From CAVQCJ01 sp963849365 (GTDB taxonomy: Bacteria > Actinomycetota > Actinomycetes > Prado026): a stretch of DNA of 64,000 bases. The position numbers and the translations under genes were made by a program. The notes beneath the pieces were generated by a model, which saw nothing but the letters and a program-made list of their open reading frames with translations, was not told the DNA's origin and made no database searches. Numbering within the stretch: position 1 is the stretch's first letter; each line of letters begins with the position of its first letter. Below are positions 1 through 8,991 of this stretch, one piece after another. The DNA lies in assembly GCA_963849365.1 (NCBI GenBank), contig CAWKHA010000001.1:372001-436000 (forward strand), in the 5' to 3' direction.

Positions 1-406
1 ACGGCGCGGGGTTGCCGACCGCCAGCAGCCGCGCCAGGCCGGCCACATCGGCATGCGTCGGGAGCGGTGCGGTCAGGACCCGGCAAAGGTTCGCCTGGTA
101 GACGTCGCCGAGTGCGATCGCCGCCCGGATCTCCTGCACGCCACTGACGTACTCCGCCTCGTCCATGGAGGAACGCCACGATCCCTCCGGGACGCCGGGC
201 CAGCACGCGGCCGGCAGCGGACCCCGCTCGACCCGGCCGAACCGGGCTGCCGTCAGCTGTCCCTCGTAGGACAGCGCGACGGCCCACCAGCCGCCGACGT
301 CGAGCGCGGCCGGGTCGTCGGTGACCTCGAGAAGATCCGTCGCCAGCCGCCCGGCGAACCAGGCCGCTGGGGCGCCCGGCACCGTCGCCGCGCCGTCCTC
401 GGTCAC
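1..406 (-). CDS. pabB: PabB/TrpE-type chorismate-binding synthase, component I (C-terminus beyond window)
   Basis: About 135 N-terminal residues are visible; the rest lies beyond the left edge. The frame contains GDVYQANLCR (residues about 100-109), preceded by an EYVSGV...I.AAI stretch. This is the hallmark entry to the chorismate-binding domain of aminodeoxychorismate synthase component I (PabB), which aminates chorismate for folate synthesis; anthranilate synthase TrpE is the related alternative. The short N-terminal region before that motif favours PabB. The GTG start at 404-406 is preceded at a 6-nt gap by CATGAT (413-418, minus strand), a weak version of the leaderless -10 pattern seen across this window. 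It diverges from the tRNA cluster. Confidence 0.8.
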   Translation of the reverse strand, partial: MTEDGAATVPGAPAAWFAGRLATDLLEVTDDPAALDVGGWWAVALSYEGQLTAARFGRVERGPLPAACWPGVPEGSWRSSMDEAEYVSGVQEIRAAIALGDVYQANLCRVLTAPLPTHADVAGLARLLAVGNPAP

Positions 407-463
407 GGCCCGATCATGCCGTGCGGCGGCTCCGGACGGGCGCGCCGGCGGCCCCGCGACCTT

Positions 464-493
464 TTGAAGCCGATCGAGCCCATCGAGTATGGT
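464..493 (+). promoter_or_regulatory. Candidate sigma70-type promoter of the tRNA cluster
   Basis: A -35-like TTGAAG at 464-469 and a -10-like TATGGT at 488-493 are separated by 18 nt. They lie about 30 nt upstream of the first base of tRNA-Gly, the usual spacing for a short 5' leader removed by RNase P. No other gene lies between. Inferred from pattern only. Confidence 0.5.
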
Positions 494-522
494 TGGCGCT
501 CGCCCGGGGGTCGCTCGGGCAT

Positions 523-595
523 GCGGACGTAGCGCAGCTGGTAGCGCATCACCTTGCCAAGGTGAGGGTCGCGGGTTCGAATCCCGTCGTCCGCT
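523..595 (+). tRNA. tRNA-Gly (GCC anticodon)
   Basis: A full cloverleaf can be drawn: acceptor GCGGACG pairs with CGTCCGC (588-594), D-arm GCGC/GCGC, anticodon stem TCACC/GGTGA with loop TTGCCAA (anticodon GCC, 556-558), and T-arm GCGGG-TTCGAAT-CCCGT. Position 595 is the discriminator; CCA is not encoded. First of three tandem tRNAs, a common actinobacterial Gly-Cys-Val order. Confidence 0.97.
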
Positions 596-627
596 CGGAG
601 AGGTCTCGCACGCTAGGGCCTTGTTCC

Positions 628-698
628 GGTGGAGTGGCCGAGAGGCGAGGCAACGGCCTGCAAAGCCGTGTACACGGGTTCAAATCCCGTCTCCACCT
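628..698 (+). tRNA. tRNA-Cys (GCA anticodon)
   Basis: Acceptor GGTGGAG pairs with CTCCACC (691-697). The anticodon stem ACGGC/GCCGT encloses loop CTGCAAA, giving anticodon GCA. T-arm ACGGG-TTCAAAT-CCCGT. At 71 nt it has the normal size for bacterial tRNA-Cys, and no CCA is encoded. It lies 32 nt after tRNA-Gly, so they are probably co-transcribed. Confidence 0.97.
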
Positions 699-722
699 CG
701 TACGTCCGAACGGCTCGACTCT

Positions 723-800
723 GGGCGATTGGCGCAGTCTGGCTAGCGCGCTTCCTTGACACGGAAGAGGTCACAGGTTCAAGTCCTGTATCGCCCACCA
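723..800 (+). tRNA. tRNA-Val (GAC anticodon), with encoded CCA
   Basis: Acceptor GGGCGAT pairs with ATCGCCC (790-796). The anticodon stem CTTCC/GGAAG carries a loop with anticodon GAC. The T-arm ends ACAGG-TTCAAGT-CCTGT. Discriminator A at 797 and CCA at 798-800 are encoded, unlike the two tRNAs upstream. The last 15 bases are repeated immediately downstream (see the repeat at 787-818). Confidence 0.97.
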
Positions 801-818
801 ATGTGTATCGCCCACCAA
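787..818 (+). repeat. Duplicated 3' end of tRNA-Val (15-bp direct repeat)
   Basis: The sequence TGTATCGCCCACCAA occurs at 787-801, spanning the T-arm/acceptor end and CCA of tRNA-Val, and again at 804-818, a 17-bp offset. A second copy of a tRNA 3' end is the classic remnant of site-specific integration at a tRNA attB site. Here no cargo lies between the copies, so it may instead be a local slippage duplication. Confidence 0.9.
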
Positions 819-964
819 GATCACTCAGCGGCCCGGGGAGAACTTCCTCACGAGGGTTCCCGTGGATGTGCTTGCGCCAGCGCGGACCTGAGGCCTTTCG
901 CCTCTACGGCGGGGGGCCGGGCGAACGTTCCGATGGGAGCGACGCCGGCCGGCAGGAGGACGCC

Positions 965-1258
965 ATGAGACGAGCATGGGCGACGCTCGACGCCACGCCT
1001 GATCCCCACTCGAACCTGCGGGTCGTCGACGCCGGCACCGCCGGGCCGCCGCCCTCCGGTGCGACCCGATCCAGAGCGCCGCGCACCGATGAGCCCGGCT
1101 GGTCGGTGGTCGATACGAACGGCGACCTGCGAGGTCAGGCGCACGACCGAGCCGGGGCTGTCCGCCTCATGAGCCGGCTGGCCCTGAAGGCGCACGGCGA
1201 GCTACCGCTCCGGGTGACCGATCCGCAAGGACAACCTACCGGCGACCGACTCGCGTAG
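965..1258 (+). CDS. Small hypothetical protein, C-terminal half DUF2188-like
   Basis: A 97-residue protein. The ATG at 965 follows a perfect AGGAGG (954-959) by 5 nt, which supports this start. The C-terminal half reads as W-S-V-V-D...RAGAVRLMSRLALKAHGELPLRV..PQG, resembling DUF2188-type small proteins (a short beta-hairpin, a helix with repeated Ala/Arg, then a final strand ending in G). The N-terminal 50 residues are low-complexity and Pro/Ser/Arg-rich. There are no membrane segments or catalytic motifs. Function unknown. Confidence 0.6.
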   Translation: MRRAWATLDATPDPHSNLRVVDAGTAGPPPSGATRSRAPRTDEPGWSVVDTNGDLRGQAHDRAGAVRLMSRLALKAHGELPLRVTDPQGQPTGDRLA

Positions 1259-1343
1259 CTCCTGGTCAGCGCACCCGTCGAGATCGGCCGAGCGGCGCTC
1301 GTTCGTGCAGTCGGAGCATGTCTCCCCTTCCCGGTGGCTTGTG

Positions 1344-1357
1344 TACCAGTGTTGGTA
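1344..1357. promoter_or_regulatory. Inverted repeat upstream of kynA (possible operator)
   Basis: TACCA (1344-1348) and TGGTA (1353-1357) form a perfect inverted repeat with a 4-nt spacer, about 110 nt upstream of the kynA start and in a stretch lacking any other gene. The size is typical of GntR- or TetR-type operators. No adjacent regulator is present, so the role is inferred. Confidence 0.3.
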
Positions 1358-1464
1358 TCAGAGCCGCACTACCGGCAGGTGAAGTGGTGTGCAGTACGCC
1401 GCAGCCCGCGGCGACATCCGTCGATCTAGGCTGCAGGCACGACCCCGGACGCCGAGGAGCAGTC

Positions 1465-2322
1465 ATGGACGAGGCTGAGAACACCCGTCCAATCGAAGAC
1501 GGGATGGTCAAGGACTTTCGCGTCGACCTCTCGTACGGCGAGTATCTGCACCTGGACGAGCTGCTCGGGGCCCAGCAGCTGCTCAGCCGGCCGCCGCACC
1601 ACGACGAGCTGCTGTTCGTGATCCAGCACCAGACGTCCGAGCTGTGGCTCAAGCTGGTGCTGCACGAGCTGCGGTTCGTGGTGCGCACTCTCGCCGAGGA
1701 CGACATGCGCCGCGCTCTCAAGGGGCTCGCGAGGGTCAAGCACATCCAACGGACGCTCACCGAGCAGTGGTCGGTGCTCGCAACGCTGACGCCCACCGAG
1801 TACGCCGAGTTCCGCCGGTTCCTCGGCACGTCGTCGGGCTTCCAGTCGTACCAGTACCGCGCAGTCGAGTTCCTGCTGGGCAACAAGGACGCCGGAATGC
1901 TAGAGGTGTTCGCCCATGACGACAGCGCCCGCGCCATGCTGACCGAGCTGCTCGAACGTCCGAGCCTGTACGACGAGTTCGTGCGCTACCTCGCGCGCCG
2001 CGGCCACGCGGTGCCCGAGCAGGTGCTGCACCGCGACGTCACCCGCGCGCACACGTTCGCGCCCGAGCTGGTCCCGGTCTTCCGTCGCATCTACGAGGCG
2101 CCCGAGCAGCACTGGGACGCGTACGAGGCGTGCGAAGAGCTGGTGGACGTCGAGGAGAACTTCCAGCTGTGGAGGTTCCGCCACCTCAAGACCGTGGAGC
2201 GTGTCATCGGCCTCAAGCGTGGTACCGGCGGATCGAGCGGGGTCGACTTCCTGCGGGCTGCGCTGGACCTCACGTTCTTCCCCGAGCTGTACGCCGTGCG
2301 CACCGAGATCGGTCCCGCCTGA
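1465..2322 (+). CDS. kynA: Tryptophan 2,3-dioxygenase
   Basis: Haem enzyme that opens the indole ring of L-tryptophan to N-formylkynurenine, the first step of the kynurenine pathway. 285 residues, normal for bacterial TDO. The signature FVIQHQTSELW (51-61), the YQYRAVEF block (about 129-136) and the FRHLKTVERVIG segment with the probable proximal haem His (about 240) are all present. The ATG at 1465 has a GAGGAG ribosome site (1454-1459), so I prefer it to in-frame upstream starts. No other kynurenine gene lies in the window, so it sits as a single gene convergent with the DUF779/ALDH module. Confidence 0.95.
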   Translation: MDEAENTRPIEDGMVKDFRVDLSYGEYLHLDELLGAQQLLSRPPHHDELLFVIQHQTSELWLKLVLHELRFVVRTLAEDDMRRALKGLARVKHIQRTLTEQWSVLATLTPTEYAEFRRFLGTSSGFQSYQYRAVEFLLGNKDAGMLEVFAHDDSARAMLTELLERPSLYDEFVRYLARRGHAVPEQVLHRDVTRAHTFAPELVPVFRRIYEAPEQHWDAYEACEELVDVEENFQLWRFRHLKTVERVIGLKRGTGGSSGVDFLRAALDLTFFPELYAVRTEIGPA

Positions 2323-2330
2323 CCCACACG

Positions 2331-2353
2331 GCCCGGGAAGCTACAACCCGGGC
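2331..2353. terminator. Weak GC hairpin between convergent kynA and DUF779 genes
   Basis: GCCCGGG (2331-2337) and CCCGGGC (2347-2353) form a 7-bp stem with a 9-nt loop. It lies just after the kynA stop and overlaps the last codons of the DUF779 gene on the other strand. There is no U-tract, so any terminator activity is uncertain. Confidence 0.35.
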
Positions 2354-2748
2354 AGGGCGAGCCACTCCGCGTCGGTGAAGAGCCGGGAGCGGACCAGGAA
2401 GCGATGGCCGGTGGGCGCCTCGAGCGAGAACCCCGCACCTCGACCGGGCACGATGTCGATGGTCAGGTGCGTGTGCGCCCAGTACGCGAACTGCGCCCTG
2501 GACATCCATACCGGGACCAGCTCCGGCAGGCCGGCATCGAGGTCGGCGAGGTGCACGTCGGCCGCGCCGGTGATGAAGTCCCCCAGCGGGTAGCACATCG
2601 GGGAGGAACCGTCGCAGCATCCACCGGACTGGTGGAACATCAGCGGGCCGTGCTCCTCCCGGAGGCGGCGGAGCATGTCCGCCGCCTCCGGCGTGAGGTC
2701 CACACGGCGAGGTGTCCCCGATCCGGCCGGGTCACGGTGAGCGTCCAT
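2341..2748 (-). CDS. DUF779 domain protein (ALDH-associated)
   Basis: A 135-residue protein with the DUF779 pattern: HQSGGCCDGS (39-48, Cys44/Cys45) followed by P-M-C (Cys52) and a WMSRAQFAYWAHT region. DUF779 genes usually sit directly beside acetaldehyde-type aldehyde dehydrogenases, as here: its start lies 3 nt after the ALDH stop, so the two are co-transcribed. The function is not established. The clustered cysteines suggest a metal- or thiol-based accessory role, but that is inference. Confidence 0.85.
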   Translation of the reverse strand: MDAHRDPAGSGTPRRVDLTPEAADMLRRLREEHGPLMFHQSGGCCDGSSPMCYPLGDFITGAADVHLADLDAGLPELVPVWMSRAQFAYWAHTHLTIDIVPGRGAGFSLEAPTGHRFLVRSRLFTDAEWLALPGL

Positions 2749-2751
2749 CGC

Positions 2752-4275
<1,524 letters not shown>

Positions 4276-4357
4276 GTCGTTGACCTCCCGTACGCCAGTG
4301 CGGCGCCGACCGGCGGCCGGCTGTCATGGGCGGACCGTAGTTTCCGGGGGGTAACAA

Positions 4358-4365
4358 CAACGTTG
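4358..4365. promoter_or_regulatory. Palindrome CAACGTTG upstream of the ALDH gene
   Basis: An 8-bp perfect palindrome in the 105-nt gap between the regulator stop and the ALDH start, embedded in the locally AT-rich GTAACAACAACGTTGCAG (4351-4368). It is a plausible binding site for the adjacent regulator, by position only. Confidence 0.25.
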
Positions 4366-4380
4366 CAGCCGGCGGCTGCG

Positions 4381-5679
4381 TCAGCGCCGGACGCCGTACT
4401 CGCTGTCCAGCCGGGCGAGCCGGGCAGCGGCCTCAGCCCGGGCGGGAGCACCGGGTGCCAGACGGTTCAGGCACTCCGTCCAGACCTGGTGGTCCGTCTG
4501 GCCCTCGGCCGACCGGCCGTAGCGCAGCAGCTGCTCGACAGAGCCCTGGCCCAGCAGCGCAGCCCGCAGGTGCGCGCGCAGCTCGGCACGGATGGCCACG
4601 ACTGCTGGGGAAGTACTGCGCGGAAGGACCGGGCCGCTGTAGGCGTCCAGCGCCTGCCTGACCCGCCCCCTGGCCAGCATGCCTGTGACCACGTCGATGT
4701 CGGTGCCGAGCGGAACGGCCAGCCTATAAGGGCGTGAGCTCAGCCCCAGGTCGGCGAGCAGCGGGCGAAGCCGCGACATCTCGACCCGCACGGTCACGGC
4801 CGAACGGTCGTCCTCGTGCAACGCCACGGCCAGCTCTTCGGCGGTCATGCCGCCGGGGGTGGTGCAGATGAGCAACGCGAGCTCGCTGTGCCGCAGGCTC
4901 AGGCGCGACTCGCGGCCGGAGTGGCCGAGAATCGCGTTGCTCTGGCCGAGGACCCTGAGCCGCGGACCGCCGGCGTCGACCCTGCCGGCGGTGCCCGCCG
5001 CGTCACGGCGCGCGTGCATCCCCAGCAACCGAAGCTCGCTCTCCACTGCCGAGGCCGCCGCCCGCACCAGCGTCAGGGTGTACGGGGAGGCCACTTCGTC
5101 GCCGCCCGTCACGTCGATCGCCCCGAGCAGCTCACCGGACACGGGGTCGTGGACGGGAGCAGCCGAGCAGCTCCAGGGTTGCACGGCCCGGCTGAAGTGC
5201 TCGGCGGCGAACACCTGGACCGGATGGTCCAGCGCGAGCGCGATGCCGGGGGCGTTCGTGCCGGCATGCCCCTCGTCCCACGCGGCACCCTCCGTGAAGT
5301 GCATGGATTCGGCCCGGGACCGGAGCGCTGTGTCGCCCTCGACCCAGAGCAGCCGCCCGTGCGCGTCGGTGACCGCGACGATCAGTCCGGCATCGGCGGC
5401 GTCCTCCACGACCAGGCCCCGGATGAGCGGCATGGCGCGCGCGAGTGGGTGCGCGGCGCGGTAGTCCTCGAGGTCGCCGTCCACGAGGTCCACCGGCGGC
5501 AAAGTCTGGTCCGTGTGCACGCCCGAGCTCAGCGAGCGGCGCCACGAGTCCGCCACGACGGGCCGCACGCCCCGCGGCGCCCGCCCCGAGACGACGAACT
5601 TCTCGTGCGCGATCCGCAACGAGCGGGACAGAGCCCTCGGGTCGGTGCCCGGCGGGCAGGCCAGCCAGGGGTTGCCCAT
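4381..5679 (-). CDS. GAF-domain transcriptional regulator of the ALDH module (AcoR-like, no AAA+ domain)
   Basis: 432 residues. The N-terminal part (about 1-235) is an AcoR-like sensor: ARPVVADSWRRS-type opening, then a GAF region with HFTEGAAWDEGHAGTNAPG and a CSAAPVHDPVSGELLG motif typical of acetoin/aldehyde regulators. There is no AAA+ sigma54-interaction domain. Instead the C-terminal region (about 260-430) contains a winged-helix-like segment (MTAEELAVALHEDDRSAVTVRVEMSR) with a helical tail. It probably senses an aldehyde/alcohol and controls the ALDH gene 105 nt downstream. The ATG at 5679 sits 8 nt after a TACTGT box, giving a nearly leaderless message. Confidence 0.85.
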   Translation of the reverse strand: MGNPWLACPPGTDPRALSRSLRIAHEKFVVSGRAPRGVRPVVADSWRRSLSSGVHTDQTLPPVDLVDGDLEDYRAAHPLARAMPLIRGLVVEDAADAGLIVAVTDAHGRLLWVEGDTALRSRAESMHFTEGAAWDEGHAGTNAPGIALALDHPVQVFAAEHFSRAVQPWSCSAAPVHDPVSGELLGAIDVTGGDEVASPYTLTLVRAAASAVESELRLLGMHARRDAAGTAGRVDAGGPRLRVLGQSNAILGHSGRESRLSLRHSELALLICTTPGGMTAEELAVALHEDDRSAVTVRVEMSRLRPLLADLGLSSRPYRLAVPLGTDIDVVTGMLARGRVRQALDAYSGPVLPRSTSPAVVAIRAELRAHLRAALLGQGSVEQLLRYGRSAEGQTDHQVWTECLNRLAPGAPARAEAAARLARLDSEYGVRR

Positions 5680-5687
5680 GCCTGGGG

Positions 5688-5693
5688 ACAGTA
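5688..5693 (-). promoter_or_regulatory. -10 box of the GAF regulator gene
   Basis: TACTGT on the minus strand, 8 nt before the ATG at 5679; it fits the TANNNT near-leaderless pattern seen repeatedly in this window. Confidence 0.4.
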
Positions 5694-5843
5694 GCGCCGG
5701 GCCCTCGGCGACGCAGCCGTCACGGGCGGGGCGAGCCGCTCCGCGGACGGACCCGGCGGCGTAGCGTGGCAAGCCCTGGTGAGGTCAGGGTGGCTGACGG
5801 TCAGGACCGGACTGACCGCTCGTGCAGACGGACGGGGAGGTTC

Positions 5844-6713
5844 GTGGAGTACCGCAGGCTGGGACGGCTCGGCCACGACAGCTCGGTGCTGGTCTACGGC
5901 GCCGCGGCGTTGGCCGAGGTCGGCCAGGACACCGCCGACCGCTCCGTCGCCGAGGCGCTGGACGCCGGCATCAACCACTTCGACGTCGCCGCCGGCTACG
6001 GGGACGCCGAGCTGCGACTCGGACCGTGGATGCCGCGGATCCGCAGCGGGATCTTCCTGGCCACGAAGACGGGCGAGCGCGAGCGCCACCCGGCCCGTGC
6101 CGAGATCGACAGGTCGCTGACCCGGCTGCAGACCGACCACGTCGACCTGTTGCAGCTGCACGCCGTCGGCGACCTGGACGAGCTGGACCGGGTGACCGGA
6201 CCGGGCGGCGCCCTGGCGGCCGCGGTGGCCGCGAGGGACGAAGGCCTCGTGCGCGCCGTCGGGATCACCGGGCACGGTCCGCAGGCACCGGCCACCCACC
6301 TCGAGGCGCTCCGTCGCTTCCCGTTCGCGACGGTCCTGACCCCGCTCAACCCGGTGCTGTGGAGCGACCCCGCGTACCGCGCCGACTACGAGGCCCTGGT
6401 GGCCGAAGTCCGCCGCCAGGACGCCGGCCTCATGACCATCAAGACGGTCTCGCGCCGCAACTGGCCCACGCGCGGGCACCACCCGTCGTACGCGACCTGG
6501 TACGAGCCCTTCGACTCCCCCGAGCGGATCCGCGCGGCCGTGTCGTGGGTCCTGGCACGGCCGGAGGTGACCGGCCTGGCGACCGCCGGCGACGTACGCC
6601 TGCTCGCCATGACGGTGGCCGCCGAGCGCGACCGGATGCCGGCGGACGAGGCGGCGGCCCTGCTGCTCGGCGACCCCGACTACTCCTCGCCGTTCCTGTC
6701 CATGCCCTTCTGA
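5844..6713 (+). CDS. Aldo/keto reductase
   Basis: 289 residues with the aldo/keto reductase fold and complete catalytic tetrad: Asp47 and Tyr52 in NHFDVAAGYGDAE, Lys75 in FLATKTG, and His106 in LLQLHAVG. It is a predicted NAD(P)H-dependent carbonyl reductase of unknown substrate. The C-terminus (EAAALLLGDPDYSSPF) resembles the short actinobacterial AKR subgroup. The GTG at 5844 follows GGGGAGG (5833-5839) by 4 nt and is preferred over in-frame starts further upstream. It is transcribed divergently from the GAF regulator and followed by a large palindrome. Confidence 0.92.
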   Translation: MEYRRLGRLGHDSSVLVYGAAALAEVGQDTADRSVAEALDAGINHFDVAAGYGDAELRLGPWMPRIRSGIFLATKTGERERHPARAEIDRSLTRLQTDHVDLLQLHAVGDLDELDRVTGPGGALAAAVAARDEGLVRAVGITGHGPQAPATHLEALRRFPFATVLTPLNPVLWSDPAYRADYEALVAEVRRQDAGLMTIKTVSRRNWPTRGHHPSYATWYEPFDSPERIRAAVSWVLARPEVTGLATAGDVRLLAMTVAAERDRMPADEAAALLLGDPDYSSPFLSMPF

Positions 6714-6739
6714 GCGCGCCGCGGCCCGCGCCCCCTGCC

Positions 6740-6805
6740 CCGACTGATGCGCGCGTCTTGGTCCTTCCGGCGGCCGGGAAGGACCAAGACGCGCGCATCA
6801 GTCGG
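6740..6805. repeat. 29-bp perfect inverted repeat (long hairpin)
   Basis: The arm at 6740-6768 (begins CCGACTGATGCGCGCG) is perfectly complementary to 6777-6805, around an 8-nt loop (6769-6776). The element fills the 130-nt gap between the aldo/keto reductase stop and the next + strand gene. It has no U-tract. It could act as a transcription terminator or RNA-stabilising hairpin, or be a copy of a dispersed palindromic element. Because it is palindromic, the same peptide-like frame can be read on both strands, but it codes for nothing recognisable. Confidence 0.95.
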
Positions 6806-6845
6806 TTCGAGGGGTGGGCACGCGGAGCCCGGGGATGATGGGACG

Positions 6846-7409
6846 GTGACGTTGGCACCGGAGGGCTCCCGCGGCGCGCGACCCGTCGTGGTCACTGCCC
6901 TGGAGATGCTCGACCACATGTGGATCGATCCCGCCCGCGAGCCGGCCGGATCGGCACGGATGCTGCGCTCGGCGCCACCGGACGCCCAGCTCAGCCGGCG
7001 CTGCTACCAGCTCGTCGGCGGGCCCTGGTCCTGGGTGGACCGGCTGTCGTGGTCCGGCCAGCAGTGGCAGCAGTGGGTGGACCGTCCGGGGCACGAGCTG
7101 TGGACGCTGCAGGTCGACGAGCAGCTGGCCGGCTACTTCGAGCTCTCCCCCGAACCCGACGGCGTCGTCGAGCTTGCCTACTTCGGGCTGGTCCCGGGCT
7201 TCCAGGGCCGCGGGCTGGGCGGCTGGATGCTGACCTGCGCGCTGCGCCGGGCCTGGCAGCTGCCCGGCACGCGCCGGCTGTGGGTGCACACCTGCGAGCT
7301 GGACGGATCGGCGGCGCTGCCCAACTACCTGGCGCGCGGCCTGCGCATCTGCGGATCGTGGACGGAGTACCGGACGGTTCCGCACGAGGCCCGCCGCGGG
7401 GCGCAGTAG
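6846..7409 (+). CDS. GNAT-family N-acetyltransferase
   Basis: 187 residues. The acetyl-CoA binding motif is clear: V-P-G-F-Q-G-R-G-L-G-G-W-M-L after an ELAYFGL beta-strand, followed by LWVHTCELD and a Y-R-T-V terminal strand. The N-terminal 60 residues include YQLVGGPWSWVDRLSWS, seen in actinobacterial GNATs of unknown substrate. The GTG at 6846 has GATGAT 6 nt upstream, matching the leaderless pattern. It ends 9 nt before the VOC gene. Confidence 0.85.
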   Translation: MTLAPEGSRGARPVVVTALEMLDHMWIDPAREPAGSARMLRSAPPDAQLSRRCYQLVGGPWSWVDRLSWSGQQWQQWVDRPGHELWTLQVDEQLAGYFELSPEPDGVVELAYFGLVPGFQGRGLGGWMLTCALRRAWQLPGTRRLWVHTCELDGSAALPNYLARGLRICGSWTEYRTVPHEARRGAQ

Positions 7410-7412
7410 CGT
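7407..7412 (+). promoter_or_regulatory. Leaderless -10 box of the VOC gene
   Basis: TAGCGT, 6 nt before the GTG at 7419; its first three bases are also the stop codon of the preceding GNAT gene. Confidence 0.4.
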
Positions 7413-7418
7413 GGCCGG

Positions 7419-7796
7419 GTGGCCGTCCGCATCCAGTGTCTGTGCATCGACGCCGTCGACCCCCGCCCCGTCGCCGCGTTCTGGGAGAACGCCCTGTCGT
7501 GGCGGCGCACGTACGAGGACGCCGACGAGATCGTCCTCGAGCCTGCGGAGGGCAGCCCCGAGGAGGGCGTGGTGCCGGACCTGCTCGTGCTGCGGGTGCC
7601 CGAGGCCAAGTCGGTGAAGAACCGGCTGCACCTGGACCTGCGGCCGAGCGACCAGGCGGCCGAGGTGGCGCGGCTCGAGCAGCTCGGGGCGCGGCGGGTG
7701 GCGGTGGGTCAGGACGAGGCCGTCACCTGGGTCGTCATGGCCGACCCGGACGGCAACGAGTTCTGCGTGCTGCGAGCCTTTCCCCAGGACGGCTGA
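7419..7796 (+). CDS. VOC-family (glyoxalase/bleomycin-resistance-like) protein
   Basis: 125 residues, one vicinal-oxygen-chelate unit pair: IQCLCIDAVDPRPVAAFWENAL at the start, KNRLHLDL in the middle and VVMADPDGNEFCVL at the end. These are the strand-helix blocks of the actinobacterial glyoxalase-like domain. The putative metal-ligand positions His (HLDL) and Glu (GNEF) are present. No substrate can be assigned. The GTG at 7419 is preceded by a TAGCGT box. Confidence 0.88.
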   Translation: MAVRIQCLCIDAVDPRPVAAFWENALSWRRTYEDADEIVLEPAEGSPEEGVVPDLLVLRVPEAKSVKNRLHLDLRPSDQAAEVARLEQLGARRVAVGQDEAVTWVVMADPDGNEFCVLRAFPQDG

Positions 7797-7817
7797 CGGC
7801 GGGCGGCCGGCCGAGTG

Positions 7818-8927
7818 TCAGGGGCGGGCCACGCCGTCGCGGCGCATCGAGCGCGAGATCGACGACCACTTGCGCCGTTCCTCGGCGCGCAGGCGGGCAT
7901 CGGTACGGCGGGCCATCCACGCCGCCTCGCGCTGCAGCCGCTGCCACGACTCGAGCCGGCGCAGCGGCAGCTCGCCCGACTCCAGGGCGGCCTGGACCGC
8001 ACACCCCGGCTCGCCCTGGTGGGCGCAGTCCCCGAAGCGGCACTGCGTGGCGAGCTCCTCGATCTCGGGGAAGGCGAGCTCGAGGCCGTCCTCCAGGTCG
8101 GTCAGGCCGACGCCGCGCAGGCCCGGTGTGTCCAGCAGCAGCCCGCCACCTGGCAGCGGGACCAGCTCGCGCCGGACCGTGGTGTGCCGGCCCTTCCCAC
8201 CGGCGCCCACGGGGGCCACCGCGAGGACGTGCGCACCGACGAGTGCGTTGACGAGGGTGGACTTGCCAACGCCGGACTGACCGAGCAGCGCCAGCGTGCG
8301 GCCACCCACTGCGCGGGCCGCCAGCAGCTCGAGACCTTCGCCGGTGACCGCGCTGACGACCAGGACGTCCACCCCGGGGGCGACCGCGGCCACGTCGGCC
8401 CGCAGGAGCGGTGCGTCCGGGGCCAGGTCGGCCTTCGTGAGCACGACGACGGGGGTGGCGCCGCTGTCCCATGCGAGGGCGAGGAGCCGCTCGACGCGGC
8501 CGAGGTCGGGCTCGGCCCCGAGCGAAACGACGACCAGCGCTTCGTCGGCGTTCGCGGCGAGCACCTGCCGGTACGACTCGCGGCCGGCCACGGCACGCGT
8601 GAACGCCGTCCGCCGCGGCAGCACGGCGTCCAGGGTCCGCCGCCCGTCCGGCCAGAGCCGCAGCGCCCCCCAGTCACCCGCGCAGGGAGCGCTGGAAGGG
8701 TCGGTAGCCATCGCGGCCAGGACATCGCCCCCGAGGCTTGCGCGGTCCTCACCGGCAGCACCCAGGACGTCCACGGCGCCCCGGTCGACGGCGACGACCC
8801 GGACCGGTTCGGACGCTGCGCCGACAGCGAGCTCGGCATGGGCCGCCGCCCAGCCCTCGTCCCAGCCCAGGGAGGTCAGCGACCCGGACCCGGACGCGGG
8901 CAGGTCCACCTTGCGCGCGGCGCTCAC
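7818..8927 (-). CDS. rsgA: Ribosome small-subunit-dependent GTPase A
   Basis: Late 30S-assembly GTPase. 369 residues with the circularly permuted order of this family: TKAD (G4, 164-167), then GQSGVGKST (G1/Walker A, 216-224), then DTPG (G3, 266-269). A zinc finger follows with Cys296, Cys301, His303 and Cys309. The N-terminal OB region is present. The GTG at 8927 lies 7 nt after TAACGT, with TTGGAC 19 nt further upstream, so the message is probably leaderless and the start is well supported. Confidence 0.95.
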   Translation of the reverse strand: MSAARKVDLPASGSGSLTSLGWDEGWAAAHAELAVGAASEPVRVVAVDRGAVDVLGAAGEDRASLGGDVLAAMATDPSSAPCAGDWGALRLWPDGRRTLDAVLPRRTAFTRAVAGRESYRQVLAANADEALVVVSLGAEPDLGRVERLLALAWDSGATPVVVLTKADLAPDAPLLRADVAAVAPGVDVLVVSAVTGEGLELLAARAVGGRTLALLGQSGVGKSTLVNALVGAHVLAVAPVGAGGKGRHTTVRRELVPLPGGGLLLDTPGLRGVGLTDLEDGLELAFPEIEELATQCRFGDCAHQGEPGCAVQAALESGELPLRRLESWQRLQREAAWMARRTDARLRAEERRKWSSISRSMRRDGVARP

Positions 8928-8934
8928 GCCGGTG

Positions 8935-8965
8935 ACGTTAGGTCCGCGCGGGCACTGCGGTCCAA
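8935..8965 (-). promoter_or_regulatory. rsgA promoter (leaderless)
   Basis: On the minus strand, -35 TTGGAC (8960-8965) and -10 TAACGT (8935-8940) are spaced by 19 nt, and the GTG start follows the -10 by 7 nt, placing the transcription start at or next to the start codon. Confidence 0.5.
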
Positions 8966-8991
8966 GGCTTATCCGCCCGCGGCCCTCCCGG

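Noticed and set aside
1318..1464. A longer kynA start at 1318
   Set aside because: The ATG at 1465 has a GAGGAG site and gives the normal protein length; the extension has no similarity to TDO.
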